Assembly (NCBI GenBank): GCA_903904005.1
Contig: CAIVAR010000025.1
Location: 36,834-100,833 of the forward strand
Length of the DNA: 64,000 nucleotides
Origin: an uncultured Anaeromyxobacter sp.
GTDB lineage: Bacteria; Myxococcota; Myxococcia; Myxococcales; Anaeromyxobacteraceae
Direction: 5' to 3'
Shown: piece by piece, positions 16,889 to 25,459 of the stretch
How the letters are laid out: each line of letters starts with the position of its first letter
Position numbering within the stretch: position 1 is the stretch's first letter
The notes under the pieces: generated by a model
What the model was told of the DNA's origin: nothing
Databases searched by the model: none
Seen by the model: the letters and a program-made list of their open reading frames with translations, nothing else
Program-made: the position numbers and the translations under genes

Positions 16889-17338
16889 ATGTCGATGAGC
16901 ACACCCGACGACGAGGGCGGAACGGGCACCGGCGGCGGCATCTTCGCCGACATCAACATCACGCCGCTCACCGACATCTTCCTCGTCCTCCTCATCATCT
17001 TCATGGTGACCACCACGGCCATCGCCGAGGCGGGCGGCCAGAACGGCGGCATCAAGGTCAGCTTGCCCAAGGGCGGGCAGGCCAACGCCGTGAAGGAGGT
17101 CCACGACCTCGCCATCGCCGTGCTCTCCGACGGGCGGGTGGTGGTGCAGGGCAAGGTGGTCGACCAGGACGGCCTGAAGAAGGTGCTCGAGAAGGCCCGC
17201 GCCGAGAATCCGGAGACGCTCGTCCTCGTGCAGGCCGACGAGGGCGTTGCGCACGGCAAGGTCGTGGCGGTGATGGACATGGCACGCCGGGAAGGTCTTC
17301 CGCGCCTCGCCATCGCCACCCGGGCGGACTCCCCGTAG
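16889..17338 (+). CDS. ExbD/TolR biopolymer transport protein
   Basis: 149 residues. After a short cytoplasmic N-terminus comes INITPLTDIFLVLLIIFMVTT, a transmembrane helix containing the conserved Asp that carries protons in ExbD/TolR. A periplasmic domain follows (LVLVQADEGVAHGKVVAVMDMARREG), typical of the family. The ATG lies 1 base after the exbB-like TGA, so the two are co-translated. Confidence 0.92.
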   Translation: MSMSTPDDEGGTGTGGGIFADINITPLTDIFLVLLIIFMVTTTAIAEAGGQNGGIKVSLPKGGQANAVKEVHDLAIAVLSDGRVVVQGKVVDQDGLKKVLEKARAENPETLVLVQADEGVAHGKVVAVMDMARREGLPRLAIATRADSP

Positions 17339-17385
17339 GGGGAGGCCTCCTCGACCCGGACCGTGGGTCCAGATACAGTCCGGAC

Positions 17386-18378
17386 GTGGCCAGCCCCCCC
17401 AGGAAGCGCCTCGGCGAGATCCTCCTCGAGGCCGGCATCATCGACGGAACCCAGCTGCAGGCGGCTCTCGGCCACCAGCGGCGCTGGGGCGGGCGCATCG
17501 GCCAGGCCCTCATCGACCTCAAGATGGCCAGCGAGGAGCAGATCGTCTCCACCCTGGCGACGAAGCTCGGCTTCGAGCGCGTGCCGGTCGAGACGGTGGA
17601 GTACGGGCCCGGGCTCGAGCTCGCCCTTCGCCTCGTTCCCCACGAGTTCGCCGAGCGCAACCAGCTCCTCCCCTACGCCGCCGACACCGCCCACCTCTGG
17701 GTGGCCATGGCCGACCCCACCAACATGGGGGTCATCGACGAGCTGGCCTTCCGGACCGGACGGAACGTGAAGCTGTCCATCGCCGGAGACCGGGAGATCG
17801 CCCGCGCCATCCGGCGTCTCTACCTCGGCGACAAGAAGGGCGTGGAGGCCATCGCGCTCGACGAGCAGGACGACGGGCCCGTCGAGATGGTCGGGCCGCT
17901 CGACCCCGGATACACGCAGGGGCTCGACGAATACTTCACGCGCCAGCCCGGGAGCGCTGCCGCGGCGCCACCGCCCGCCGCCGCGCCTCCCCCCCCCGCG
18001 GCACAGGCCCCGGCTGGCCCGCCGCCGCCGCTGCCCACCCGCCCCACCTCCGGCCCGGAGGCGCGTCTCGCGGCCGCCGTCCGCACCCTGCGAAAGGCGG
18101 ACGATCCCCCGCCGCCGGCATTCCCGTCCGCCGCCGCCCCGGCCGAGCTCGTCGTCGAGGTCGATCCCGAGGGGACCTTCTCCTTCGGTCCGCGCGTCGA
18201 GGCCATCCTCGACGGGCTCCAGCGGATCGGCGGGTCGGAGGGCTGCCCACCCGAGCTGGGGCGCCTGGCCCGCTTCTCGTCGGCCATGGTGAAGCTGCTC
18301 GTGCAGAAGGGGTTCGTCTCCGAGGACGAGCTCGCGGCGGCCTACGTCCAGGCCGAGCGCGGCGCCTCCAGGCGGTAG
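17386..18378 (+). CDS. GspE/MshE N-terminal-domain protein without an ATPase domain
   Basis: 330 residues from GTG 17386. Residues 5-150 match the N-terminal domain of type II secretion and type IV pilus ATPases: RLGEILLEAGIIDGTQLQAALGHQRRWGGRIGQALIDL, then HEFAERNQLLPYA...MADPTNMGVIDEL. The Walker motifs of GspE are absent. A Pro/Ala-rich linker (about 185-225) leads to a helical C-terminus. Stand-alone versions may bind c-di-GMP or act as regulators of pili or secretion. This one follows the ExbBD pair by 47 bases. Confidence 0.8.
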   Translation: MASPPRKRLGEILLEAGIIDGTQLQAALGHQRRWGGRIGQALIDLKMASEEQIVSTLATKLGFERVPVETVEYGPGLELALRLVPHEFAERNQLLPYAADTAHLWVAMADPTNMGVIDELAFRTGRNVKLSIAGDREIARAIRRLYLGDKKGVEAIALDEQDDGPVEMVGPLDPGYTQGLDEYFTRQPGSAAAAPPPAAAPPPPAAQAPAGPPPPLPTRPTSGPEARLAAAVRTLRKADDPPPPAFPSAAAPAELVVEVDPEGTFSFGPRVEAILDGLQRIGGSEGCPPELGRLARFSSAMVKLLVQKGFVSEDELAAAYVQAERGASRR

Positions 18379-18384
18379 GACCGT

Positions 18385-18768
18385 TCAGTTCAGCGCGGCC
18401 GGCACGGCCAGCGCGAACGGGGCGATCTCCGCCTGGAAGGTCTTCCCGTCGTCCCGCAACATCGTGTAGGTGCCCCGCATCTGCCCGAGCGGGGTGCGCA
18501 GCACGCAGAAGCTCGTGTACTGGAACGACTGGCCCGGTGCGAGGTGGGGCTGCTGGCCGACCACGCCATCGCCGACCACCTCCTCCCGCTCGCCGCGGGC
18601 GTCGGTGATGATCCAGTGACGGGAGAGGAGCCGGGCGCTGGCGGTTCCGCCGTTCTGGATGCGGACCGTGTAAGTGAACAGGTAGCGCGCCTGCGCCGGG
18701 GCGGAGCGGTCCGGGCGGTACTCGCCCTGGACGGCGACCTCGATGCCATCTGTGATCGCGGTGGACAC
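18385..18768 (-). CDS. apaG: ApaG family protein
   Basis: 127 residues with the ApaG Ig-like fold: TDGIEVAVQGEYRPDRS, YLFTYTVRIQN, SRHWIITDARG, GVVGQQPHLAPGQSFQYTSF and GQMRGTYTML. The length is normal. ApaG is linked to cobalt/magnesium resistance and Ap4A metabolism in enterics; its biochemical role is not settled. It is convergent with the GspE-N gene and divergent from the sirtuin gene (45 bases apart). Confidence 0.93.
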   Translation of the reverse strand: MSTAITDGIEVAVQGEYRPDRSAPAQARYLFTYTVRIQNGGTASARLLSRHWIITDARGEREEVVGDGVVGQQPHLAPGQSFQYTSFCVLRTPLGQMRGTYTMLRDDGKTFQAEIAPFALAVPAALN

Positions 18769-18813
18769 GGTACGGGGTTAACCGCGAGGGGGGCCCCGTG
18801 CCACAATGGTCGG

Positions 18814-19641
18814 ATGGAACTCGAGCCCCGCCTCCGCGAGATCCTGGAGGAGGTCCGTGCTGCCCGTGGACGCGTGGTGGCCCTCACCGGCGCCGGCATC
18901 TCGGCCGAGAGTGGCATCCCCACCTTCCGCGGCAAGGAGGGGTACTGGGTCGTGGGCTCCCGGAACCACATGCCCCAGGAGATGGCCACCCACGCCATGT
19001 TCCTGATGGAGCCGGCGGAGGTGTGGCGCTGGTACCTGTACCGGTTCGGCGTCGTCCGCCACGCCCAGCCCAACGAGGGGCACGCGGCGCTGGTGCGGCT
19101 CGAGCGTGCGCTCGGCGACCGCTTCACCCTCGTGACCCAGAACATCGACGGCCTCCACCGCCGGGCCGGGGCCTCTGCCGAGCGGACCTGGTGCATCCAC
19201 GGCGACGCCGCCTGGATCCGCTGCGCCCACGACTGCGGCGTGGGGCTCCTGCCGCTCCCCGACCTGGGCCCCCGCGACGCCCGGACGCCGCTCTCCGGCG
19301 AGGACCGCGCCCGGCTCACCTGCCCGCGGTGCCGCGGCTGGCTGCGCCCCCATGTCCTCTGGTTCGACGAGTGCTACGACGAGGAGAACTACCGGTTCGA
19401 CTCCACGCGGCGGGCGGCCAGCGAGGCCGACCTGCTCCTCGTGGTGGGGACGAGCGGGGCGACCAACCTTCCCATGCAGGTGGGGCAGCTCTGCTTCACG
19501 AACGGTTCGGCGCTCGTGGACGTGAACCCGGAGGAGAACCCCTTCTCCGAGCTCGCCGAGCGCAGCCGGAGGGGCTTCTTCGCCCGCGGCTCGGCGACCG
19601 CGAGGCTGCCCGCGATCGTGGCGGCGCTCGCCGCCCCGTAG
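18814..19641 (+). CDS. NAD-dependent protein deacylase, sirtuin (Sir2)
   Basis: 275 residues. GAGISAESGIPTFRG (26-40), TQNIDGLHRRAG (108-119) and catalytic His129 in CIHG identify a class III sirtuin. Zinc ligands are C137/C141 and the CPRC pair. The acidic insertion between the Cys pairs is longer than usual. The LVVGTSGATNLP and VDVNPEENP segments complete the NAD site. It probably removes acyl groups from metabolic enzymes. Confidence 0.93.
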   Translation: MELEPRLREILEEVRAARGRVVALTGAGISAESGIPTFRGKEGYWVVGSRNHMPQEMATHAMFLMEPAEVWRWYLYRFGVVRHAQPNEGHAALVRLERALGDRFTLVTQNIDGLHRRAGASAERTWCIHGDAAWIRCAHDCGVGLLPLPDLGPRDARTPLSGEDRARLTCPRCRGWLRPHVLWFDECYDEENYRFDSTRRAASEADLLLVVGTSGATNLPMQVGQLCFTNGSALVDVNPEENPFSELAERSRRGFFARGSATARLPAIVAALAAP

Positions 19642-19645
19642 CCGC

Positions 19646-20170
19646 TCAGGGGCGAAGCGCCTCGAGGCGGGCGATCCAGCCCGGCGAGAGCCCGGAGGCG
19701 CGCGCGCCGCGCAGGAGCACGTCGAGGTAGGCCGGCGCGGGCGGCCCGTCGGCGGGGAGACGCCGCGCCGCCGCCACCCGGAAGGCGAGCGCAGGCAACG
19801 GACCTTCGGCGGTCTCGAGCGTCACCTCCAGCGGCTCGTAGAGGCCCGAGACCGCGCCCTCCTTGTGGTCCACGAGCCCCCTTGCCCCCGCGGGCATGGG
19901 GAGGGCCAGCCCCTCCACCGCGTCGTCCGGGGCCGCGGAGAGGCTCGCCACCGGGCCTCCCCACATCCGGCTCGGCGCGTCGAACGAGAGGCGCCAGCCG
20001 GGAAGGCGCGCCGGGCGGGCCGACGAGAAGTCGGGCACGCGGTACCCGTGGTCGCGCGCCCATGCGCCGAAGGCCTCCCGGTCGAGCGAGGAGCCGTAGA
20101 CGAACCAGGTGAAGGCGGGGCCGGGGCCGGCCTCGTGGGCGCGGCCGACGACGTTCAGGGGATTGGCCAT
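19646..20170 (-). CDS. Gamma-glutamylcyclotransferase-like (AIG2-type) protein
   Basis: 174 residues. FVYGSSLDREAF near the N-terminus matches the YGS substrate loop of the GGCT/AIG2 fold. The region around VEGLALPMPAGARGLVDHKEGAVSGLYEP includes the acidic catalytic position (Glu in DHKEG). Likely acts on gamma-glutamyl amines or peptides; the substrate is unknown. Ends 4 bases from the convergent sirtuin stop. Confidence 0.78.
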   Translation of the reverse strand: MANPLNVVGRAHEAGPGPAFTWFVYGSSLDREAFGAWARDHGYRVPDFSSARPARLPGWRLSFDAPSRMWGGPVASLSAAPDDAVEGLALPMPAGARGLVDHKEGAVSGLYEPLEVTLETAEGPLPALAFRVAAARRLPADGPPAPAYLDVLLRGARASGLSPGWIARLEALRP

Positions 20171-20195
20171 GGGAGCTCCCGGCGCGAGGCGCCGA

Positions 20196-21395
20196 TCAGG
20201 TGAGCACGACGCGGGCGATCTCGGGAGGGCTCCCGAGCCGCATGGGAGGACCCCAGTACCCGGTGCCGCGGGAGACGAAGATCTGCGAGCCGTTGCCGTC
20301 CCGCACCCCGTAGAGGCCGTGGAGGTACGGGTAGACGAGGGCGGTGGCGAGCGTGAACGGGAAGATCTGGCCGCCGTGGGTGTGGCCGGAGATCTGGAGC
20401 TCCACGCCGGCGTGCGCGCCCTCCTCGACGCCGCGCGGCTGGTGGGCGAGGAGCACGAGCGAGCGATCGGGGTCTCGCCCGGCGACCGCCGCGCCCAGGT
20501 CGGGTCCGTGCCCGGGGAGCATGCCGGCCGAGCGCCAGTCGTCGATCCCGGCCAGGTCGATGGACGCGCCCGGGTCGCCGATCGTCACCCGCTCGTTCCG
20601 GAGCACGCGGATGCCCAGCTTGCGCAGGTGCTCCACCCAGGCGGCCGCGCCCGAGTAGTACTCGTGGTTGCCGGTCACGAAGTAGACGCCGTAGCGGGCC
20701 TGGAGCGCCGCGAGCGGCGCGACCGCTCGCTCCAGCATGCGGACGCTGCCGTCGACGAGGTCGCCGGTGATGGCCACCACGTCGGGGCGGAGCCGGTTGG
20801 TGGCCGCCACCACGCGCCGCACCTCCTCCTCGCCGATGGTGCGGCCCACGTGCAGGTCGGTGATCTGGGCGATGGAGAGTCCGGAGAGCTGCCGCGGCAG
20901 GCGCGCCAGCTTCACCGGGACCTCGTGGATCTCGGGCTCGCCGAGCGCGCTCGTCACCGAGAAGGCGGCGGCCCCACCCGCCGCGAGCACCGCACCCCCG
21001 GCCACGGCGCGGGCCACGAGCCGGCGCCGCTCCGGGTCGGCCGGGGCCTCGGGTGCGTGGCGGAGCCAGTCGGTGAGCGAAGCGATGCCGGAGGCGGCGA
21101 GCCGCGCCAGGTCGACCACCACGAGAGAGGTGAGCAGGAGGAAGGCGACGCCCATCCAGAGCATGGCCCCGAAGACGAAGCCGTCGGCGAGCGCCCCGGC
21201 GCGGGCGCGCATCGCCAGGAAGGCGACCGGCACCGCCACCGCCGCCGCGACGATCCCGATGGTGAGCAGCCTTCGCCAGGGCTCGGCGACGTCGGTGTCG
21301 CGGACCAGGCGTGTCCAGATGTAGTAGTGCATGCCGCCCACGATGGAGAGGGCGACGCCGAAGAAGACGACGAAGGAGAGCAGGGGGCGCGACAC
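20196..21395 (-). CDS. Membrane-anchored metallophosphoesterase
   Basis: 399 residues with N-terminal transmembrane segments (about 6-27, 44-62 and 70-100) and a further segment near 135-155. The calcineurin-like domain then shows the metal motifs QITDLHVG, GDLVD, TGNHEYY and SGHTHGGQIFPF. This is the YkuE/YaeI-like family that hydrolyses UDP-diacylglucosamine or other phosphoesters at the membrane. The active site probably faces the periplasm. Confidence 0.9.
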   Translation of the reverse strand: MSRPLLSFVVFFGVALSIVGGMHYYIWTRLVRDTDVAEPWRRLLTIGIVAAAVAVPVAFLAMRARAGALADGFVFGAMLWMGVAFLLLTSLVVVDLARLAASGIASLTDWLRHAPEAPADPERRRLVARAVAGGAVLAAGGAAAFSVTSALGEPEIHEVPVKLARLPRQLSGLSIAQITDLHVGRTIGEEEVRRVVAATNRLRPDVVAITGDLVDGSVRMLERAVAPLAALQARYGVYFVTGNHEYYSGAAAWVEHLRKLGIRVLRNERVTIGDPGASIDLAGIDDWRSAGMLPGHGPDLGAAVAGRDPDRSLVLLAHQPRGVEEGAHAGVELQISGHTHGGQIFPFTLATALVYPYLHGLYGVRDGNGSQIFVSRGTGYWGPPMRLGSPPEIARVVLT

Positions 21396-21448
21396 GATGG
21401 AGAGCTAACCGGAAAGGAAGCCCGCCGCCACGGACCGGCGGAGGGTCC

Positions 21449-21790
21449 TCAGCCCGGCAACGCTCCCGGAAGGAGGTCGATCTTCGCCGCCAGGATGAAG
21501 TCGTTCTCGGTGAGGCCGCCGGCGGCGTGGGTCCAGATCTCCACGTCCACGTTCGCGTAGTGGACCGAGAAGTCGGGGTGGTGCCCCTCGGTCTCGGCGA
21601 GCTCCGCCATGGCGTTCACGAAGGCCATCGCGGCGCGGAAGTCGACGAAGCGGAGGTGACGGCGGATGCGGACGGCGTCGCCGGTGAGCTGCCAGCCCGG
21701 CACCGACGCGAGCAGCGCCGCGCGCTCCGCCCCCTCGACGCGGGGAACGCCCCCCTCGCAGGGGACGCACTTCTTCCGGGTGAGGTCCAT
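21449..21790 (-). CDS. phhB: Pterin-4a-carbinolamine dehydratase
   Basis: 113 residues with the PCD motif EGHHPDFSVHYANVDVEIWTH and the preceding FRAAMAFVNAMAELAE helix. Recycles 4a-hydroxytetrahydrobiopterin from aromatic-amino-acid hydroxylases and can act in molybdopterin or DNA-binding contexts. A Cys pair near the N-terminus (KKCVPCEGG) is common in bacterial versions. No phenylalanine hydroxylase is nearby. Confidence 0.92.
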   Translation of the reverse strand: MDLTRKKCVPCEGGVPRVEGAERAALLASVPGWQLTGDAVRIRRHLRFVDFRAAMAFVNAMAELAETEGHHPDFSVHYANVDVEIWTHAAGGLTENDFILAAKIDLLPGALPG

Positions 21791-21850
21791 GGCCCCTCCC
21801 TAACCGAACCGGCGGCGCGTCGCCGCCGTCGCCGCTATGCTCCGCGGACC

Positions 21851-22219
21851 ATGGAAAGGACTTTTTTCGCGCTGGGAGCGATCTCGGCCTGCATCGCGGT
21901 GGGAACCGGCGCCTTCGGTGCCCACGGCCTGAAGGCGCGGGTCACGCCCGAGATGGTGGCCGTCTTCGACACCGGCGCGCGCTACCAGATGTACCACGCG
22001 CTCGCGCTCCTCGCGGCCGGGTGGGCGGCGGCGCGATGGCCCGGACCGGCGGTGAACTGGGCGGGCTGGCTCTTCGTCGCCGGGACGATCGTCTTCTCGG
22101 GCAGCCTCTACGCGCTCGTGCTGACAGGCGTGAAGGGGCTCGGCGCGGTGACGCCGGTGGGCGGACTGCTCTTCCTGGCCGGCTGGCTGGCGCTGGCCTG
22201 GGGTGCGCTGCGCGGCTGA
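21851..22219 (+). CDS. DUF423 family small membrane protein
   Basis: 122 residues with four hydrophobic segments and the family pattern GAISACIAVGTGAFGAHGLK near the N-terminus, then FDTGARYQMYHALALL and GLGAVTPVGGLLFLAGW. The function of DUF423 proteins is unknown. Start ATG 21851 begins the first membrane helix. Confidence 0.88.
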   Translation: MERTFFALGAISACIAVGTGAFGAHGLKARVTPEMVAVFDTGARYQMYHALALLAAGWAAARWPGPAVNWAGWLFVAGTIVFSGSLYALVLTGVKGLGAVTPVGGLLFLAGWLALAWGALRG

Positions 22220-22244
22220 TCGGTGCCGCGGCCGACCGGCGCGA

Positions 22245-22568
22245 CTACCCCTGCTCGATGGGGAGCCCGGCGTCGGTCCAGGCGACCACCCCGCCGTCGA
22301 GGCTGTAGGCCCGCTCGCAGCCGCGCTGCGAGGCCGCCGCGGCCGCGGTCAGGCTGCGGATCCCGTGGGCGCAGACGAAGATGGCCCGCTCGCGCCCGCG
22401 GCGCAGGCCGCCCTGCGGATCGCGCAGCAGCGACCCGAGCGGCAGGTGGCGCGCGCCCGGGATGTGCCCCTCGGCCCACTCGTGGGGCTCGCGGACGTCG
22501 ACGAGGTCGACGTCGTCGTGGGCCAGGAGGTGGACGGCTTCCTCGGGGGTGATGCGGTGGATCGGCAT
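22245..22568 (-). CDS. Single-domain rhodanese
   Basis: 107 residues from the ATG at 22568. VDVREPHEWAEGHIPGARHLPL and the active-site loop CAHGIRS (Cys66) define a rhodanese that transfers sulfane sulfur or acts on other thiophilic acceptors. It has no signal peptide and is therefore cytoplasmic. The 85-base gap to the divergent POT transporter must hold promoters for both genes. Confidence 0.92.
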   Translation of the reverse strand: MPIHRITPEEAVHLLAHDDVDLVDVREPHEWAEGHIPGARHLPLGSLLRDPQGGLRRGRERAIFVCAHGIRSLTAAAAASQRGCERAYSLDGGVVAWTDAGLPIEQG

Positions 22569-22653
22569 GAGGCGGTTCCTTAACGGGGGACCCGCGCGCC
22601 CTCCCGCGAATCTGCGGCGCGGACGCCCATCCGGGCTAGACTGTGCCCCTCCC

Positions 22654-24039
22654 ATGGCCCGACCGTCCCAGAGCCGCTTCCCCCCCCAGATCAAGTACCT
22701 GGCCTGGAACGAGGGGTGCGAGCGCTTCTCGTTCTACGGGATGACCTCCATCCTCACCATCTACATGGTGAAGTTCCTGGGGGTCCGGGAACCGGACGCC
22801 GAGGCGAACTACCACTTCTTCGTCTTCGCCGTGTACCTGACCCCGCTCGTGGGGGCCTGGATCGCCGACCGCTTCCTGGGGCGCTACCGGGTCATCCTCT
22901 GGCTCTCCCTCGGCTACGTCTTCGGCCACGCCGCCATCGCCATCTGGGACTCGCCGGCCGGGCTCGTGCTCGGCCTCGCGCTCATCGCCATCGGCGCGGG
23001 CGGGATCAAGCCCACCGCCGCGGCCTACGTGGGCGACCAGTTCGACGGGAAGAGCCAGCACCTGCTCGAGAAGGTCTACGACCTCTACTACTGGATGATC
23101 AACCTGGGCTCGTTCACGTCCATGCTCGTCATCCCCGAGCTGCTGGCCCGCTTCGGCCCGTGGGTGGCCTTCTCGGTCCCCGGCGTGCTCATGGCCTTCG
23201 CGCTCGTCATCTTCTGGCGGGGGCGCAAGCTCTACGTGAACGTGCCGCCCACCGGCCCCAACCCGAACGGCTTCTTCCGGGTGGTCCGGATCGCCCTCCA
23301 GAAGCTCGGGACGAGCCGCCCCGGCGAGCACTGGCTCGACACGGCCCGGACCCGCTTCCCGGCCGAGGCGGTCGACGGGGCCAAGGCGGTCTTCCGCATC
23401 CTCGGGGTCTTCGCGCCCATCGCCGCCTTCTGGGCCCTCTTCTTCCAGTACGGGTCCTCCTGGGTTCTGCAGGCCGAGCGCATGAACCGCGAGGTGCTCG
23501 GCTACACGGTGAAGGCCTCGCAGATGGGCTCGCTGAACGCCATCTTCGTCCTCACCACCATCCCGGTCTTCTCCGGGCTCGTCTACCCGGCCCTCCAGAG
23601 ACGGGGGGTGAAGACGCTGGCCCTCCAGAAGATGCAGATCGGGATGTTCGTCACGGTGCTCTCCTTCCTCTGGGTGATGGGCGTGCAGATCGCCCTCGAC
23701 GCCGGGCTCACGCCGCACGTGGCCTGGCAGGTCCCCGCCTACCTCTTCCTCTCCATCGGCGAGGTGCTGGTGTCGGTGACTGCGCTCGAGTTCGCCTACA
23801 CCCAGGCGCCGCCCTCGATGAAGAGCGTCATCATGAGCCTCTGGTACGTGACCATCGCGGCGGGCAGCCTGCTCACCGCCGGCGTGGCCAAGCTGAACCG
23901 CTTCCACGGCGTCTGGTACTTCGCCTTCTTCGCCGCGCTCATGGTGATCGGCGCGATGGCCTTCGCCTGGGTGGCGCGCCGTTACCAGCCCACCTCGTTC
24001 GCGGTCGCGCCCGGACCGGCGCCAGAGGGAACCCCGTGA
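22654..24039 (+). CDS. POT-family proton-coupled oligopeptide transporter (copy 1)
   Basis: 461 residues with the POT/PTR2 signatures: ERFSFYGMTSIL with the ExxER-type proton motif context (NEGCERFSFYG), DRFLGRYRVILW, and GAGGIKPTAAAYVGDQF. About 12 transmembrane helices are expected, and the family imports di/tripeptides with protons. It is followed by a second, clearly related gene whose GTG overlaps its stop. Confidence 0.92.
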   Translation: MARPSQSRFPPQIKYLAWNEGCERFSFYGMTSILTIYMVKFLGVREPDAEANYHFFVFAVYLTPLVGAWIADRFLGRYRVILWLSLGYVFGHAAIAIWDSPAGLVLGLALIAIGAGGIKPTAAAYVGDQFDGKSQHLLEKVYDLYYWMINLGSFTSMLVIPELLARFGPWVAFSVPGVLMAFALVIFWRGRKLYVNVPPTGPNPNGFFRVVRIALQKLGTSRPGEHWLDTARTRFPAEAVDGAKAVFRILGVFAPIAAFWALFFQYGSSWVLQAERMNREVLGYTVKASQMGSLNAIFVLTTIPVFSGLVYPALQRRGVKTLALQKMQIGMFVTVLSFLWVMGVQIALDAGLTPHVAWQVPAYLFLSIGEVLVSVTALEFAYTQAPPSMKSVIMSLWYVTIAAGSLLTAGVAKLNRFHGVWYFAFFAALMVIGAMAFAWVARRYQPTSFAVAPGPAPEGTP

Positions 24040-25442
24040 GCGGTGCGGTGGTCGCCGCGACGGCTCGCCAGAAGTTCCCGCCGCAGATCTCCTACATCAT
24101 GGCCTCCGAGGGGGCGGAGCGCTTCTCGTTCTACGGGATGCGCAACATCCTCGTCATCTACATGGTGCAGTACCTGCTGGTGTCGGCGGCGGACTCCAAG
24201 GCCAGCTACCACTACTTCGTGATGGCGAACTACCTCATGCCGCTCGTGGGCGGGTGGCTCGCCGACCGGTTCCTGGGGCGCTACAAGGTCATCCTCTTCC
24301 TCTCCTTCGGATACGTGATCGGTCACGTGGTGGTGGCCGCCGTGGAGACGCGGATGGGGCTGCTCGCCGGGTGCGCGCTCATCGCCATCGGGGCCGGCGG
24401 CATCAAGCCCTGCGTCTCCGCCTTCGTGGGAGACCAGTTCGCCCCCGACCAGAAGCACCTGCTCGCCAAGGTCTACGGCCTCTTCTACTGGATGGTGAAC
24501 CTGGGGAGCGCCACCGCCTCGCTGCTCATCCCCTGGCTCCTCAAGGCATACGGCCCCGCCATCGCCTTCGGCGTGCCCGGCCTGCTCATGGCGCTGGCGC
24601 TGGTCTTCTTCGTGGCCGGCCGTGGCAAGTACGTCTACGTCCCGCCCACGGGCCCGAACCCGGATTCGTTCGTCAAGGTTGTGGCCAGCGCGATCCGGCG
24701 CCGCAAGGAGCGCCCGGCCGGCTCCGACTGGCTCGAGCCCGCCTGCGCTGTCCACCCCGTCGCGGCCGTCGACGGCGTCCGGGCCGTGCTGCGGATCTCG
24801 GCGGTCTTCGCGATGGTGGCTGGCTTCTGGGCCCTCTTCGACCAGAAGGGGGCGGCCTTCATCCTCCAGGCCAAGCAGATGAACCTGGACGTGGGGGCGG
24901 TGGAGTTCCTGGGCGTGAAGCTGGGCGGCTTCCGGCTCGCCGAGTCCCAGATGAACGCCGTGAACCCCTTCTTCGTGCTGATGATCGTGCCGCTCTTCCA
25001 GGGGGTGGTCTACCCGGGGCTCGTGCGGATGGGGGTGAAGGTGACCGCGCTCGGCCGGATGAGCGTGGGCATGTTCCTCACCATGTTCTCCTTCGTGGTC
25101 ATGGCGGCCATCCAGGCCGTCATCGACGGCGGGGCGCGGCCGCACGTCTTCTGGCAGGTCATCCCGATCCTCATCCTCACCGTCGGCGAGGTGATGATCT
25201 CGGTGACCGGCCTGGAGTTCGCCTTCACCCAGGCGCCGAAGACCATGAAGAGCACCGTGATGAGCTTCTGGCTGCTCACCTCGGCGATCGGCAACTTCGT
25301 GGCCGCGGTGGTGAGCCAGTGGAACCGCTTCCAGGGCGCGGCCTACTTCCTCTTCTTCGCCGGGCTGATGCTGGTCTGCGCGGTGGCCTTCGTGATCCTC
25401 GCGAAGCGGTACCGGCCGGTGGCGTCGGTCGTCGGGGGCTGA
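24036..25442 (+). CDS. POT-family proton-coupled oligopeptide transporter (copy 2)
   Basis: 468 residues from GTG 24036, overlapping the previous TGA. It shares blocks with copy 1 (EGAERFSFYGMRNIL, DRFLGRYKVILF, GAGGIKPCVSAFVGDQF, YVPPTGPNP), showing tandem duplication. Differences include an insertion around VGAVEFLGVKLGGFRLAESQ, which may alter specificity. The pair may transport different peptides or work as a heteromer. Confidence 0.92.
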   Translation: MSGAVVAATARQKFPPQISYIMASEGAERFSFYGMRNILVIYMVQYLLVSAADSKASYHYFVMANYLMPLVGGWLADRFLGRYKVILFLSFGYVIGHVVVAAVETRMGLLAGCALIAIGAGGIKPCVSAFVGDQFAPDQKHLLAKVYGLFYWMVNLGSATASLLIPWLLKAYGPAIAFGVPGLLMALALVFFVAGRGKYVYVPPTGPNPDSFVKVVASAIRRRKERPAGSDWLEPACAVHPVAAVDGVRAVLRISAVFAMVAGFWALFDQKGAAFILQAKQMNLDVGAVEFLGVKLGGFRLAESQMNAVNPFFVLMIVPLFQGVVYPGLVRMGVKVTALGRMSVGMFLTMFSFVVMAAIQAVIDGGARPHVFWQVIPILILTVGEVMISVTGLEFAFTQAPKTMKSTVMSFWLLTSAIGNFVAAVVSQWNRFQGAAYFLFFAGLMLVCAVAFVILAKRYRPVASVVGG

Positions 25443-25459
25443 GGCAGCGGAGGGGCGCC

